In this document: positions 44,295 to 54,628 of the stretch, in pieces | Layout of the letters: each line of letters opens with the position of its first letter | Numbering within the stretch: position 1 is the first letter of the stretch | From: Parapedobacter pyrenivorans | GTDB lineage: Bacteria > Bacteroidota > Bacteroidia > Sphingobacteriales > Sphingobacteriaceae | Direction of reading: 5' to 3' | Length of the DNA: 64,000 bases | Assembly (NCBI RefSeq): GCF_014636865.1 | Contig: NZ_BMER01000001.1 | Coordinates: 918,718 to 982,717, forward strand | Notes under the pieces: model-generated | The model's input: only the letters and a program-made list of their open reading frames with translations | Told to the model about the DNA's origin: nothing | The model's database searches: none | Position numbers and translations under genes: made by a program

Positions 44295-47227
44295 TGATTT
44301 AAATAAGTGCCTAAAGTTGTTCTGCCCAACATGACAGGGTTGTTCTCGATATTGCTTTCCGCACAATTATGCAGCGTTGCCCGCGGATAAACGCTTTTGA
44401 GCTCCGGCAGCAGTTCCAACAGCTTGTCATTGGCTTCCTGTAGTGCCGATGTGTTTTCTTTTCGCTCTTGGAAATAGTTAGCGAGTGCTTCGATCCAAGC
44501 TTTGTATCGATTTTCAAATTGCCGGAGCTGTTCGTTTCCAATCCAGCAAACCTTTAGCTGAATATGCGCAGGCGCTTCTTCCTGGAGTTTGTCTTCGATG
44601 TAGTTCCGGAAAGATGGATGATCAAAATGATCTGGCCAGTAGGGCAGTATCACGGAAATACGAAAAGAATAGGGGTCGAGTTCACAGCTGCAATCAGCAC
44701 TGATTTCGCAGCGATCCATCAGCTTAAATGCTGGTGTTCTTGGCCGCAGCAAGATGTGTTCAATCAAATGTTGTCCTTCTGGATCTCCGCAGCCCTGCTT
44801 GAATTCAGCAGCAAGTTTTTCAATAACGTCATCCGCTGCCGCTGCATCTTCAAACGTATCTAACGTTTCCAACACATTTTCTCCATCAACCAGCAATACA
44901 ATCTTATGCGCCACTATGCTGTAGTTTCCAACTATCGATGCCGCATCGATGACTTTGGCCAGCACCGTAGCTGCTTGTTCTTTGGTCAGGAATTTTGCGG
45001 ACGTCAATACCACCCCTTCCCGGGAGACCAGTTCAAAGCGGTGCACGCATCGGATTTCGTTGTCTGCATGCTCCTCCTCACACCGGATTTCGGTATGTTT
45101 GATGCAATACAGAAACCTGCGGGTCAACTCCTGCATACCCGTGAGTGCACCTACACGCTTTTCCAGCCCGGATATGTTATCGGTATCCCAAAGCTGGTCG
45201 GTTGCTAAATCAAATTCATCCGTTTGAGGAAAATAATTGAATGCTTTCGAACGGTTCGCGCTGATTTCGGGATATTGCTTCAACGTCTGTATTTTCGCTG
45301 CAATCAATTCCTCACCGGCAATGCGTTCGACTGTTTGCTCCTCATAGTTAATCTGATACCTGAGCAATGCAAAATCGTTAAACGACTCGGCAAATCGGGC
45401 GAGCAGATGGTCCAAAAAACGGTTCCGGCGTTCGACATAGGGTGCCTGCCGTTCATACAGTCGCTGCCATTGCTCGCTACCGGGTCCTAGTGCAATCGCA
45501 TTTTCCAAATCGTCAGACAGTAGTCCGTCGATATCTTTGATATCGGCTAGGTATTGTGCGAAGTAAGTCTGCTTGATATCTTCAATGGAAAACAACCGTT
45601 TAGCATTGGTCAATTGTGCAAAGAAATCCGCTAACAGCTGCTCAAAAAATAACAGGTAGCCTTTCAATTGCCGCTGCTGTGCCCTTCGCAAGGTATCGGC
45701 ATGTGGTGCGAGGCCCGCCTCACCCACACCGTACACGCCGGGCAAATCGTATTGAACGGGCCAATAGCTAAGGGTATCACGTGAGCGGCCTTCGACGACG
45801 GCAACGTCCCGGTCATAGCCCTTGCGTTTCCCGAGTGTATACTGCGCTCTCATAACCGACAAGGTATCGCTCACCTCACCCATGCGGGCCTGAAACGGAT
45901 AACCATTTTTATAGAGTAAAATTTTGGAACGAGAATCGCTCAATGCGGGTTTATGTCCTTCACTGATCGCCACGCACCAGTCCAAGCCGACGTATCCATC
46001 CACCGGTTTTCCGTTATGTCCGTATTTGGTCATTACCAGGTTTCTGACTGCCACTATACTGTCGATATCCATTAACAAGCTGATGATATCTGATGCATAA
46101 ATATGCGTGCGCAACTGCGTCTCATCCAATTGCTTGGGATCGACGAATCCATTATTTAGTGCTACTCCGTTATAGATATCGGGTATTGTCCAACCCTTGT
46201 CCAGCAGTTCTTTCAGCGAATAGAAGTTGACGGATGGGCTCAGATAGCGTTCAATCGCAAAGAAAAGCTCAGCCTGTATACGTTCGATATCTGCATCCGG
46301 CAATACGTCGATATCCACGCAAACAGCGATTTCCTCATACCGTACTTGCTTGATGGAAAGGAAGTCTTCACACAGGTTGCGATGCGACTGCAGTTGCTTG
46401 ACCGCCCGCTTGAAAATTGTATCAATTGTTTTCAATTTCTCCAGATAGGTGTCGGCGATCTGCTGGACATAATCCATATCATCCAGCATTTCCTCAAGCT
46501 GTGTCGCCGTGATCTTTCCTGTTGGCGGATGCATGATAACGGTCATACCGAACGGAATACGGAAAGCGGTCCCACTCGTATCGGTGAATACCAGTTCATA
46601 TCGTTCGGTGGCATCGGTTTCCTGTACCGAAACGGAATCGATAGGTTTCCCTAACACATCCGGATGGATGTCGCCGTAGCGCGGGAATTCAAATTTCACG
46701 GCAAAGTCACCTTCAAGGCTGAGCAATTCCACATCTCCACTATTCAGGTCGCCGTATCGTTCGTCGCTATCAAAATCCAAGACCACATCATACAATCCGT
46801 TGAGTCGGATAGGAGTGTCTGTCGCGTCAACTTGCAATTTTTTTTCCTCATGGTCGAAGAAAATCGGGGTTTCCTGATGCTTGGCAGGAACAACCCATGC
46901 GTTGTTTATCCCGTCGATATCGACCAGCAACTTCCGGTAATCAGCGATGGTGAGTGGGTGGGTGGTCAATATCTGCCTTGCCGGATACAGTACTTGGTCG
47001 GTAGCACCATGCAGCAGATGCTTCATCTCAAAAGAACTCCGATAGCCGAGTTCGGTAATCGCATAGCACAGCGCTTCCAAGATGGTGATTCCCGGATCAT
47101 GCGCATTGTAGTCCGTCCACAGGTCACTTGCCAATTGCTCGATGTGCTTCAATCCTTCCTCCCGTAGGAGCGCATAATCCAGCGCTGGATGCAACTGCTG
47201 CCTTGCCGGTATGGTATAGCTTTTCAT
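44291..47227 (-). CDS. eCIS baseplate wedge protein (Afp12-like)
   Basis: 978 residues. ATG 47227 is chosen because it overlaps the upstream stop as ATGA; ATG 47233 is an alternative. The N-terminal signature EQLASDLWTDYNAHDPGITILEALCYAITELGYR is shared by baseplate proteins of the gp6/gpJ type. The rest is a mosaic of acidic helical and beta segments. In Afp-like particles two such large proteins form the wedges around the spike. There is no enzymatic motif. Confidence 0.82.
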   Translation of the reverse strand: MKSYTIPARQQLHPALDYALLREEGLKHIEQLASDLWTDYNAHDPGITILEALCYAITELGYRSSFEMKHLLHGATDQVLYPARQILTTHPLTIADYRKLLVDIDGINNAWVVPAKHQETPIFFDHEEKKLQVDATDTPIRLNGLYDVVLDFDSDERYGDLNSGDVELLSLEGDFAVKFEFPRYGDIHPDVLGKPIDSVSVQETDATERYELVFTDTSGTAFRIPFGMTVIMHPPTGKITATQLEEMLDDMDYVQQIADTYLEKLKTIDTIFKRAVKQLQSHRNLCEDFLSIKQVRYEEIAVCVDIDVLPDADIERIQAELFFAIERYLSPSVNFYSLKELLDKGWTIPDIYNGVALNNGFVDPKQLDETQLRTHIYASDIISLLMDIDSIVAVRNLVMTKYGHNGKPVDGYVGLDWCVAISEGHKPALSDSRSKILLYKNGYPFQARMGEVSDTLSVMRAQYTLGKRKGYDRDVAVVEGRSRDTLSYWPVQYDLPGVYGVGEAGLAPHADTLRRAQQRQLKGYLLFFEQLLADFFAQLTNAKRLFSIEDIKQTYFAQYLADIKDIDGLLSDDLENAIALGPGSEQWQRLYERQAPYVERRNRFLDHLLARFAESFNDFALLRYQINYEEQTVERIAGEELIAAKIQTLKQYPEISANRSKAFNYFPQTDEFDLATDQLWDTDNISGLEKRVGALTGMQELTRRFLYCIKHTEIRCEEEHADNEIRCVHRFELVSREGVVLTSAKFLTKEQAATVLAKVIDAASIVGNYSIVAHKIVLLVDGENVLETLDTFEDAAAADDVIEKLAAEFKQGCGDPEGQHLIEHILLRPRTPAFKLMDRCEISADCSCELDPYSFRISVILPYWPDHFDHPSFRNYIEDKLQEEAPAHIQLKVCWIGNEQLRQFENRYKAWIEALANYFQERKENTSALQEANDKLLELLPELKSVYPRATLHNCAESNIENNPVMLGRTTLGTYLNQ

Positions 47228-50200
47228 ACACATTCACAGTTTGGTATTACATGGATTAGATGCCTCGTCGTCCCATCGGCATATGAAACCAATATCGAGC
47301 GTGACGAAGTGGCCACCGCCTCTTCAACATCGTAGGTTGCCGTTTGGATGGTCTGCTTTTCGTCTCGAACGATCAGATGCATCTTGAATGTGCTGACCAC
47401 ATGGACATAGGGCAGGCCGTCGATAAAATCAATAAGCGTGCTCTTCTGGATCTTGCCACCGAACGCAACCGGGGTAGAAGTGTCAAACGCCCAAGGGCAA
47501 AGAAAACGCTCGATATCGTCATTCAACAGTTTGAGGTGGTAGGTTTCATCCAACTGCGGGCGGAAAATCACAGCAAACTCCAGTTGTATTTCCTCGAATT
47601 GTGGATTCCGGACATGCAACGTAACGAACGGATTATTGACGTCCTTTAGGTAATCGGTGATATCGACCAACGTCCCTATCGGTGTATACGGCCGCAATGG
47701 ATTCGATTTGGCCGATTTGCTTAAATCCGGAATAGTCACCACGGTTACATGCCCGGGATAATTTTCGCAAAACACGGTTGTTCCATTCGCTTCGACGAAT
47801 CCGGCCCTGTTGATGCACTTCACTTTGTAAATGGCAGGAAATTGCTCGAGGACCAAGCGCTCGTAATCCCACATCGTGATGGCCCGTTGCTTATGGCGTA
47901 GCCGCTCGCTGACCCGTGTATAGAATCGATCTGCCAGCTCCAGGGGTCTGCCGCCAAACGAATCCATCGGCTGTTCGATGCGTTTTATTGCAGCGTCGCT
48001 CACCACGGCTTTTGAAATCGTTCCCTTGGGCAACGTTGTTTTGAAATAAAGCATATTGGCTTCGTCCTGAATCAATTCTACCTGCCCTGCCTGTGCGCGG
48101 ATACTGGCCAGTTTGCAGACTGCATCAATCTGTTCTTCTACAGCCGCCATCATCCAAAGCATTCCTTGGGGCATCACTGTACCTTGACTTGTGGCGTCCG
48201 AGGGGAGGGATACCTCGACGATTCCCGTACGGGTAAGGCCCTTGGTACCGTCAATTAGGGCCTCTTTTTCGAATTTTTTCCAGTCGTTGTTGCCGTCAAG
48301 GTAATACCAATGCACAGCTTCAGCGGGTTTCAGCGGATTGGAACTTCCTTCCACCACTTCAAAAAGTAACGAAATGGTCTTGGGCGCTTGTACGCCAGCC
48401 AGTCCGATAAACAATTCCCCGTTGTTTGACACAGCGGGTAACAATCCCAATCGTTTAGACTGTTGGATTTGTTTGTAACCGAACGGATAGAGATGGAAAA
48501 AGCCCGGTTTGGTTTCATTTCCGAAAGTCAACGTATCGGTTGCCGAGTAATTGATTTCAAAAGTACCGGCAACGAGCTCCTTGGGTGTTGGGGTCGAATT
48601 CCTTACTAGCCTGAATCCTTCAAACTGTGTCGCGGATACGACCGTCTTCAACAACTCTTTATGGTTGTCTTCAAGGGAAGCCGCAACCCCGACCTCCATT
48701 TTTTTCGCCTCAACTTTCTTCGTTGCCTCACCCGTAATCAGGTCGGACCTAAACAGCCCTTCAACAGCGGTTTGAATCGGAATTTTCATCAACTTGGTTT
48801 CATTGAAACTTTGGGTCAAGCTATCCATGAATGCCGATAGGGAATACCGATCCGTGGTAAGTGCGAGGCGGATATGGCCATCTCGGTCACCGGTTCCATA
48901 TGCACGCGTCAAAATTGCCAGGCTACGCTCCTGGATGGGTTGTTTCGGTATGCCAAGGGTGTAGCCGCCATTGGTTCTTTCGAGCGACAAGGCCGTCCAT
49001 TTTCCCCGGTACAAATAAGCTGCGGAAAATTCAGCAGGAAGGTCTGTTATCAAGCTCAACGACGTCAGTGGCTTCTGGAACAATTCATCGCTCCCGATAT
49101 AAAAGCCTGAGCCTCGTCTCGGCAGGTCACCAAATGGTTTGAATGGTTTACTGCCGTCGAGCAGTCCGATGTCGTTGCTCAAGATGGCTTCCTTGTACCC
49201 TTGTACATTTACGCTGATTCGGACCCTGTCAATAGCTTTTTCCGCCAACAGGTCATAGCTCATCCCGGATGCCTCCTGATCAATGTAGACCATTAACAAT
49301 GGCATTGAAACCTGCATATTCTTTTGGTGGATTTTTTCATCATACTGCTGCACAGCGTCCTTCCCGCCGTCAATGGTGATCGAAAAAACCAGTTCGCCAC
49401 TTTGCGGATGATAGATAGCACGCACCTGATCCTCCAGCCATCCTTTTTCGCCCGTCAATCGTGTGTGGAATGTGAGACTCCGAAACCTACTCCATTTCAC
49501 GGATAACCGTGTCTCGTTAAGGTGAATGGATACGGTGATGGTACGTTCCCCACTTTTAAGGAAAAGCAGCTTGGAGGCAATTGCAAAACCGATTGCTTTC
49601 GACGGGTTTTGGGATTCCCCGAACAGAAACATGGGAACTTGATTGCTGTTTTCTGACGCATACAATGTCCCGTTGACTTTATTCATCGAATGAACCGACG
49701 CTACTTTCGCCTGGTTGAGTATAACGTCCTGTGATAGTTGGTATGTAAGCGGTTTCCCATCGCTGTCTTTCCCCCCCTTGAATAAAGTTCCGGCCTTCAG
49801 CAGGTGGTCGGATAGCTGGGCGTGCAAATCAAAGACAAGGTGCGCCCGATCCGGCTCTGGTCGTCTCGGCCTGAGCTGCAATATATCTTTATAATAATAC
49901 TCCAAGTGGTTCTTCCCATACCGATTTAACTGGTCCTGAGCGTGGCCAAACAACCGCAAAAAAGTTTGTAGCAGCGCAATATGCGGACGATGCTTTTTGT
50001 AGTTGCTCATAGACTCGGCAAACAATGCGTCCGCTTTTTGTATGGCCAGTGCGGTGCCCGTAAGCACGGCCTTTACCTGTCGCTGAAAGAGGTTGTGATG
50101 CACGATAAAATTAATCTTTGAAAGATCATCTGTATCCGGGACACTGATGTTCAGTGGCTCTGGATCATCACTAATGTAATGGAATCCATAGGCCGTAACA

Positions 50201-50763
50201 GACGAATTCAATGGGATAAAAGGTGCCAATGGGTCTGTCGTGCTCGACGCCGGCAACAAGCTATGATTGGCTGTGCAGAATGTCAGCAGGGCACGTATTC
50301 CTTTATCAATTTTCAATGCGATGGTATCTCTGATCACCTGCTGATAATCCATATCATCTTCCAACAGCGCGCACTGTTGGTCAACGGTTTTGGCTAACGT
50401 GTAGACCAAATCGAACAGGTATTTAAAGCAACGCTTAGCTTCATCAATGTCCGCCTCCCGAACCGCTAGTCGGATGCGTTTCACGAGTGATTTATGATAA
50501 TCCGCGAATGTCAGGGGTGCTAAGTTGGTCAAAGAGGCAAGGACAACACTTATATCGCGTTGGATAAGGGGTTCCCATGTTCCCGCACTATTATTTTCCG
50601 TGTCGAAATAGGATACATGGGCCGCATAGCGTTGCACAAACAACAATAGTTCGCGAAGGTTCCGTTCATCCACTTGTACAAAAGTGGGAGACAATGCTTT
50701 CAGGAACCTGTTGTATTGTGCGGTTCCTTCACGTACCAAGCTATTTTTATCTGAACACGCCAT
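47224..50763 (-). CDS. eCIS baseplate J-like wedge protein (Afp11-like)
   Basis: 1179 residues. The C-terminal third has the baseplate J/gp47 hallmarks: PLELADRFYTRVSERLRHKQRAITMWDYERLVLEQFPAIYKVKCIN, then YPGHVTVVTIPD and a final GKIQKSTLIDFIDGLPYV. The long N-terminal part is helical and then beta-rich. The protein is expected to build the inner baseplate with gp25. It follows gp25 by 6 bases and ends in an ATGA overlap with the next wedge gene. Confidence 0.85.
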   Translation of the reverse strand: MACSDKNSLVREGTAQYNRFLKALSPTFVQVDERNLRELLLFVQRYAAHVSYFDTENNSAGTWEPLIQRDISVVLASLTNLAPLTFADYHKSLVKRIRLAVREADIDEAKRCFKYLFDLVYTLAKTVDQQCALLEDDMDYQQVIRDTIALKIDKGIRALLTFCTANHSLLPASSTTDPLAPFIPLNSSVTAYGFHYISDDPEPLNISVPDTDDLSKINFIVHHNLFQRQVKAVLTGTALAIQKADALFAESMSNYKKHRPHIALLQTFLRLFGHAQDQLNRYGKNHLEYYYKDILQLRPRRPEPDRAHLVFDLHAQLSDHLLKAGTLFKGGKDSDGKPLTYQLSQDVILNQAKVASVHSMNKVNGTLYASENSNQVPMFLFGESQNPSKAIGFAIASKLLFLKSGERTITVSIHLNETRLSVKWSRFRSLTFHTRLTGEKGWLEDQVRAIYHPQSGELVFSITIDGGKDAVQQYDEKIHQKNMQVSMPLLMVYIDQEASGMSYDLLAEKAIDRVRISVNVQGYKEAILSNDIGLLDGSKPFKPFGDLPRRGSGFYIGSDELFQKPLTSLSLITDLPAEFSAAYLYRGKWTALSLERTNGGYTLGIPKQPIQERSLAILTRAYGTGDRDGHIRLALTTDRYSLSAFMDSLTQSFNETKLMKIPIQTAVEGLFRSDLITGEATKKVEAKKMEVGVAASLEDNHKELLKTVVSATQFEGFRLVRNSTPTPKELVAGTFEINYSATDTLTFGNETKPGFFHLYPFGYKQIQQSKRLGLLPAVSNNGELFIGLAGVQAPKTISLLFEVVEGSSNPLKPAEAVHWYYLDGNNDWKKFEKEALIDGTKGLTRTGIVEVSLPSDATSQGTVMPQGMLWMMAAVEEQIDAVCKLASIRAQAGQVELIQDEANMLYFKTTLPKGTISKAVVSDAAIKRIEQPMDSFGGRPLELADRFYTRVSERLRHKQRAITMWDYERLVLEQFPAIYKVKCINRAGFVEANGTTVFCENYPGHVTVVTIPDLSKSAKSNPLRPYTPIGTLVDITDYLKDVNNPFVTLHVRNPQFEEIQLEFAVIFRPQLDETYHLKLLNDDIERFLCPWAFDTSTPVAFGGKIQKSTLIDFIDGLPYVHVVSTFKMHLIVRDEKQTIQTATYDVEEAVATSSRSILVSYADGTTRHLIHVIPNCECV

Positions 50764-50769
50764 GGCTTA

Positions 50770-51186
50770 TCATTTTATTTCGGTCCCTTCCTGGAGGTAA
50801 AAGGGGAAAACATAATTAAACCGCGAATTGGTAGCCCGAATGGTATAATCCACAGTGATGAGGATACGTCCTTCCACTTCCCCGGTATCAACAAGTTCGA
50901 TTTTGTTGACCTCAATACGGGGTTCATGGTACAATATCGCCGTTTGAATAAGGTCTTTCATATAGGTCTTCATCGTCGTTGTCAATGGTTCGAACAATAA
51001 TTCGTCGAGATGACAACCGTAGTCGGATAACATCACCCGCTCTCCAGGTCGCGTAGAAAGCAGGATTTCCAAGCTGCTTCGAATATCTTCACTGTCACTA
51101 AGCATAGCTACATTTCCACTTTGGTTGTCAAATTGCGGCGGGAACCCCCACCCTGTACCGAGGAAAGATTTGTGTAACTTATACAT
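50770..51186 (-). CDS. GPW/gp25 family baseplate protein (Afp9-like)
   Basis: 138 residues. The pattern FLGTGWGFPPQFD, DIRSSLEILLSTRPGERVMLSDYGCHLDELLFEP and the C-terminal VDYTIRATNSRFNYVFPF match gp25. This protein links baseplate and sheath initiation. It lies 3 bases after the PAAR gene, the reverse of the Afp order. Confidence 0.94.
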   Translation of the reverse strand: MYKLHKSFLGTGWGFPPQFDNQSGNVAMLSDSEDIRSSLEILLSTRPGERVMLSDYGCHLDELLFEPLTTTMKTYMKDLIQTAILYHEPRIEVNKIELVDTGEVEGRILITVDYTIRATNSRFNYVFPFYLQEGTEIK

Positions 51187-51189
51187 TAT

Positions 51190-51477
51190 TCATCCTCCTA
51201 TGATTACTGTTGCGCACCCCCCCGTGATAACTCCCCCGTGTGCTGTCGGGTCACCCATACGTGCCGCTGGAAGTCCACCGATTAACACCGTTGCAGATCC
51301 TTTAACAATGGCATTGGGTGGTCCGGGGCATGCACATAAATCACCTATCCGTGCTGCTGGCAACCCGCCAACCAGCACCGTGGGGCAACCAGCTGGCAGT
51401 ACAACGCCGCCAACATGCGGATTGGGGCTACTCATCGGACACGTATGCATATCGCTGACTCTTGCGGCTAAACTCAT
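51190..51477 (-). CDS. PAAR-domain spike tip protein
   Basis: 95 residues, composed of PAAR repeats: DMHTCPM, VGGLPAARIGDLCACPGP and IGGLPAARMGDPTAHGGVITGG. His11, Cys13 and later His/Cys residues can bind the metal that sharpens the cone. It caps the VgrG-like trimer encoded just upstream (6-base gap). There is no C-terminal toxin extension. Confidence 0.96.
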   Translation of the reverse strand: MSLAARVSDMHTCPMSSPNPHVGGVVLPAGCPTVLVGGLPAARIGDLCACPGPPNAIVKGSATVLIGGLPAARMGDPTAHGGVITGGCATVIIGG

Positions 51478-51483
51478 GATTCG

Positions 51484-53232
51484 TTAATTAATTTTTACGA
51501 CTGATCCTTTTATTTCGGCAATGCCCGAACTTTCGATACTTAGCGAACCGCTGGCGGACAACTTAGCCGCCGCATTCGCCTTGATATCCAACTGCGGCGC
51601 CGATAGGGATATCGATGCCGTTGCCTTTAATACAAGGTCTTTCGCTGCGGATATCGTGATGCCGCTATCGTCCAATACTAATTTATTTCCCTTTGCATCT
51701 TCCACCTTGCATAGGCTGTTAGCATCGTCAAGCACCAGCTTCCGGCCGCCCGGTGTTTCGATGGAGACCCGTTTGTCACCGTCATGGATGAGTATGGTTA
51801 TTCCTGATCGGGATACATATCCTTTTTCGTCATTTGCCTCTGCCGCAACAAGTGGAGCGGGTTTTGCTCCGCTGTGCAGCATCCCTAGGATGACAGGATA
51901 GTTGGGGTCATCTCCCAAAAAGCCGACGATCACTTCGTCACCGACTTCCGGCATGAAAAATGTCCCACGGCTATCTCCAGCATCAAGTGTGGTCAATCGC
52001 GCAAAAATTCCATCATCAGCCATGCTGACGATCGGTAGCCGTATCTTGATCCGCCCCTGGCCAGCCGGGTCGATGATATCCGTTACCACGCCGACATGCA
52101 GCCCTTGTGTAGCCACATATTGGCCAGTGAACGAGACAGGATGTTCCGGAAACAGTTGTTCGGAAAAAAAAACCTCGTCCCCGCCCAGCGTCGCCTCCGT
52201 CATCCAGCTCCCTTCGCCAAATTCGTGATGCACCCCGGAAACGAAAACCTTCCCATTAAATTGATCGCCCAGCCCAGATAGCGTAAGAAACGAGCCTGGG
52301 ATAACGATTGATTCACCTGCAAATCTGACTTTTCCCTTGATCTTGGAAAGTGATTGCTTAGTCTTCCTTGCATTCGTCAATAACTGGAGTGTCTGTGTTT
52401 CCATCGATCCGGGCAACCTGATTTCGAGCGGCCTGTCCATAATACTCGCCAGCTCGCCCGCTGACTGCGCTCCGGCATAGGCAAACGAGCCCTCCGCCCC
52501 TTCAGATTCCGTAATGTCCTGTACAGCAGGATTCCACGCATACCCAACCACTTCCGAGGTCTGGACACGTGCGTCGATGGTTGCGTCAAATGACACAATG
52601 TTATTCCCATAAGCAAGCGTCAGTAGCGATGGTCCGTCGACATCAGTTCGTTGAATCACTATTTTTCCGCCATCAACCGAATAATAAAGCCCATTGACGT
52701 CCAATCTCGTCATCATGAAATCCCAGTCAGAAACCTGATACTGGAGTAATTGTTCATGAGTAACATCCGTTGCCATCACATCGTAGTCGTTGATGCCGCT
52801 TTCGGTTAGCAATTGCTCAGCGATGTCCGAGTCCTTCATCTCCGCATAATGGCGACTATTCTTCGCAATCGTCATCCTGACGGTCTCATGCTTACAGGTA
52901 ACGACCAATAGCGATTGTGCGTCCTGTATTTGATGGCCGTTAGCCGTGACGAGCCCTTTAAACACCGTAGCATTATTCCCATTGTAGCCCAGTTTAATTT
53001 CGATAAACTTTCCCGGAGCGAGTAATCCACTGCTGCTCAACTCAAAATCTTGTTCATAGGGATTACCATCCGCGATAGTAAGCGTGGCTATTGGGATTTT
53101 GTTGAGCGAACTTTCAATCTGGACATCCACCACATGCAGTACCTGAGGCAACTCATCGGCTGCCGTCAGCACCGGTTGGTTTCCAACGAGAATCGTATAG
53201 GTGACCAGATCGTTAAGGTTGGCTGTGGACAT
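51484..53232 (-). CDS. VgrG-like central spike protein (Afp8-like)
   Basis: 582 residues. A gp27-like phage late control D domain (about 20-350) is followed by a gp5 OB-fold (GRIKIRLPIVS, GTFFMPEVGDEVIVGFLGDDPNYPVILGMLHS, about 375-450) and a C-terminal beta-helix needle of short repeats (KLVLDDANS, KLVLDDSGITISAAKDLVLKA, SLSIESSGIAEIKG). It trimerises to form the puncturing device below the tube. There is no evolved effector domain at the end. Confidence 0.94.
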   Translation of the reverse strand: MSTANLNDLVTYTILVGNQPVLTAADELPQVLHVVDVQIESSLNKIPIATLTIADGNPYEQDFELSSSGLLAPGKFIEIKLGYNGNNATVFKGLVTANGHQIQDAQSLLVVTCKHETVRMTIAKNSRHYAEMKDSDIAEQLLTESGINDYDVMATDVTHEQLLQYQVSDWDFMMTRLDVNGLYYSVDGGKIVIQRTDVDGPSLLTLAYGNNIVSFDATIDARVQTSEVVGYAWNPAVQDITESEGAEGSFAYAGAQSAGELASIMDRPLEIRLPGSMETQTLQLLTNARKTKQSLSKIKGKVRFAGESIVIPGSFLTLSGLGDQFNGKVFVSGVHHEFGEGSWMTEATLGGDEVFFSEQLFPEHPVSFTGQYVATQGLHVGVVTDIIDPAGQGRIKIRLPIVSMADDGIFARLTTLDAGDSRGTFFMPEVGDEVIVGFLGDDPNYPVILGMLHSGAKPAPLVAAEANDEKGYVSRSGITILIHDGDKRVSIETPGGRKLVLDDANSLCKVEDAKGNKLVLDDSGITISAAKDLVLKATASISLSAPQLDIKANAAAKLSASGSLSIESSGIAEIKGSVVKIN

Positions 53233-53239
53233 AATCGTG

Positions 53240-53956
53240 CTATTTCTCTAAGGGTGGAAAATAAAGCTTGGTGCCGGGCGTAATCTTTCGAAAACCATCC
53301 AACTCATTGAATGAAGCGACAGCGATATAACACGTATCGCGCGCGTAGATTTGACCCGTCATGCGATCAATACGTTCAGCTCCCGTAAAAATCCGCTCGT
53401 GGGTGATATCCGGGCTCTGCTTGTTCTCAAGGGCCTCGCGGAGATCGTCCTCAATACTTTCGGTAAACGAGCACTTGGCCACTGCACGTATGGGCGTACC
53501 GTCGGTAGTAAACACCTTGTATTCGATATCAATTTGGTTCAGTACGCCTTTGAAAAGCAATGTTCCCCAATGGATCTTAAGGTAGTAGGGGCGGTGGGTT
53601 GTGCCCTTGAATTCGATAATCTTTTTCTTAAAATCTTCGATTTGCTCAGCTACCGAAACCGGCTTAGCGAAAGGGTTGGCAACCGAAATATTTAACACCG
53701 ATGCGTTTTTTACAACACCGGTACTGTCAAATAGAAAATCAAACGTGAATTTCTGCGGTTTGATTTTGTTGAATTTGAGTTGCACGGAAGACTTCCCGCC
53801 AGCTTGTGTATCATCATATTCAAACTCGTATTTGCACGTATACGTGGCCGGATTGATAAGCGCACTGAACTTGTCGCCCGGCGCTTTCCGGGTGAAAGCT
53901 GCATCGATATACGGCTCCACGTACAACTTTTCGGCAGATGTAAGGTCACCAAACAT
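53240..53956 (-). CDS. Tube-baseplate adaptor with LysM-like C-terminus (Afp7-like)
   Basis: 238 residues. The N-terminal CIS tube domain (FSALINPATYTCKYEFEY, FTFDFLFDSTGV, YYLKIHWGTLLFKGVLNQIDIEYKVF) is followed by a LysM-like end (DTCYIAVASFNELDGFRKITPGTKLYFPP). The protein sits between the inner tube and the spike. The ATG overlaps the stop of the DUF5908 gene as TAATG. Confidence 0.9.
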   Translation of the reverse strand: MFGDLTSAEKLYVEPYIDAAFTRKAPGDKFSALINPATYTCKYEFEYDDTQAGGKSSVQLKFNKIKPQKFTFDFLFDSTGVVKNASVLNISVANPFAKPVSVAEQIEDFKKKIIEFKGTTHRPYYLKIHWGTLLFKGVLNQIDIEYKVFTTDGTPIRAVAKCSFTESIEDDLREALENKQSPDITHERIFTGAERIDRMTGQIYARDTCYIAVASFNELDGFRKITPGTKLYFPPLEK

Positions 53957-54120
53957 TATCGTTCATTTTTCTGTTTAAGCTTCAGCAAAACTTTCCTGAG
54001 TACGTCGTCCGTAATTTCCCTTTTCAGTTTTGCCGTGTTGACTGTTGCTGGCGGATGTGCCTGCTGTTGTTCAGCAACCACTACCGCCTTAATGTGGAGC
54101 TCTTTAATTTCGATAGGCAT
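53956..54120 (-). CDS. DUF5908 small eCIS protein (Afp6 position)
   Basis: 54 residues from ATG 54120 (MPIEIKELHIKAVV), the conserved DUF5908 start; a longer reading from 54153 would run into the preceding gene and lacks conservation. A proline/glutamine linker is followed by a basic helix (DDVLRKVLLKLKQKNER). The function is unknown, but it is regularly placed between tube and adaptor genes in Bacteroidota systems. The stop overlaps the next ATG by one base. Confidence 0.85.
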   Translation of the reverse strand: MPIEIKELHIKAVVVAEQQQAHPPATVNTAKLKREITDDVLRKVLLKLKQKNER

Positions 54121-54133
54121 GATCCATTTCGAG

Positions 54134-54628
54134 TTAAATGCTAATCGAACCACTTATACTTCCCGCAGCGGACAACACGGAGTCTACACTGATAATATTG
54201 AAATACTGGTAACTCAGTGTAATGCTTTCTACAACAACACTGCTTTTTTCAGCATCAAAGGCTGATACAGCCCATTTTTTGGGTATAGCATTAACTACAT
54301 ACCAAGCCTGGATAGGCACATGCTGATCATTCAGTAACGCAATCAGGATATTTACAGGTTCGAATACAAAATTCTCGAAGGCATTTTTACACCACATCAG
54401 AATTCCCGATCCGATAAACATACCACGCTTAAGCACCAAGTCACTATACTTGGCTTTTACGGGCAGTTCCCATGTAAAGCGGTTCTGACCACCTTCTGCG
54501 ATGGGTTCAGTTTCCATGGTCATTTCCAAACCGCTCACTTCTTGAAAACGGAAATCATTGGGCGTCTGCGGAAACAACTCAAAAGTCACCAAAAAATGGA
54601 AGCCAACTGGCGGATAGGAAAACATCAC
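54134..54628 (-). CDS. Second inner-tube protein (gp19/Hcp-like, Afp5-like)
   Basis: 164 residues of the T4 gp19 type: GFHFLVTFELFPQTPNDFRFQEVSGLEM, NRFTWELPVKAKYSDLVLKRGMF, then AWYVVNAIPKKW. The ending carries a short glycine/serine tail (AAGSISGSISI). It probably forms the first ring that connects tube and baseplate. ATG 54628 overlaps the stop of the first tube gene (ATGA). Confidence 0.92.
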   Translation of the reverse strand: MMFSYPPVGFHFLVTFELFPQTPNDFRFQEVSGLEMTMETEPIAEGGQNRFTWELPVKAKYSDLVLKRGMFIGSGILMWCKNAFENFVFEPVNILIALLNDQHVPIQAWYVVNAIPKKWAVSAFDAEKSSVVVESITLSYQYFNIISVDSVLSAAGSISGSISI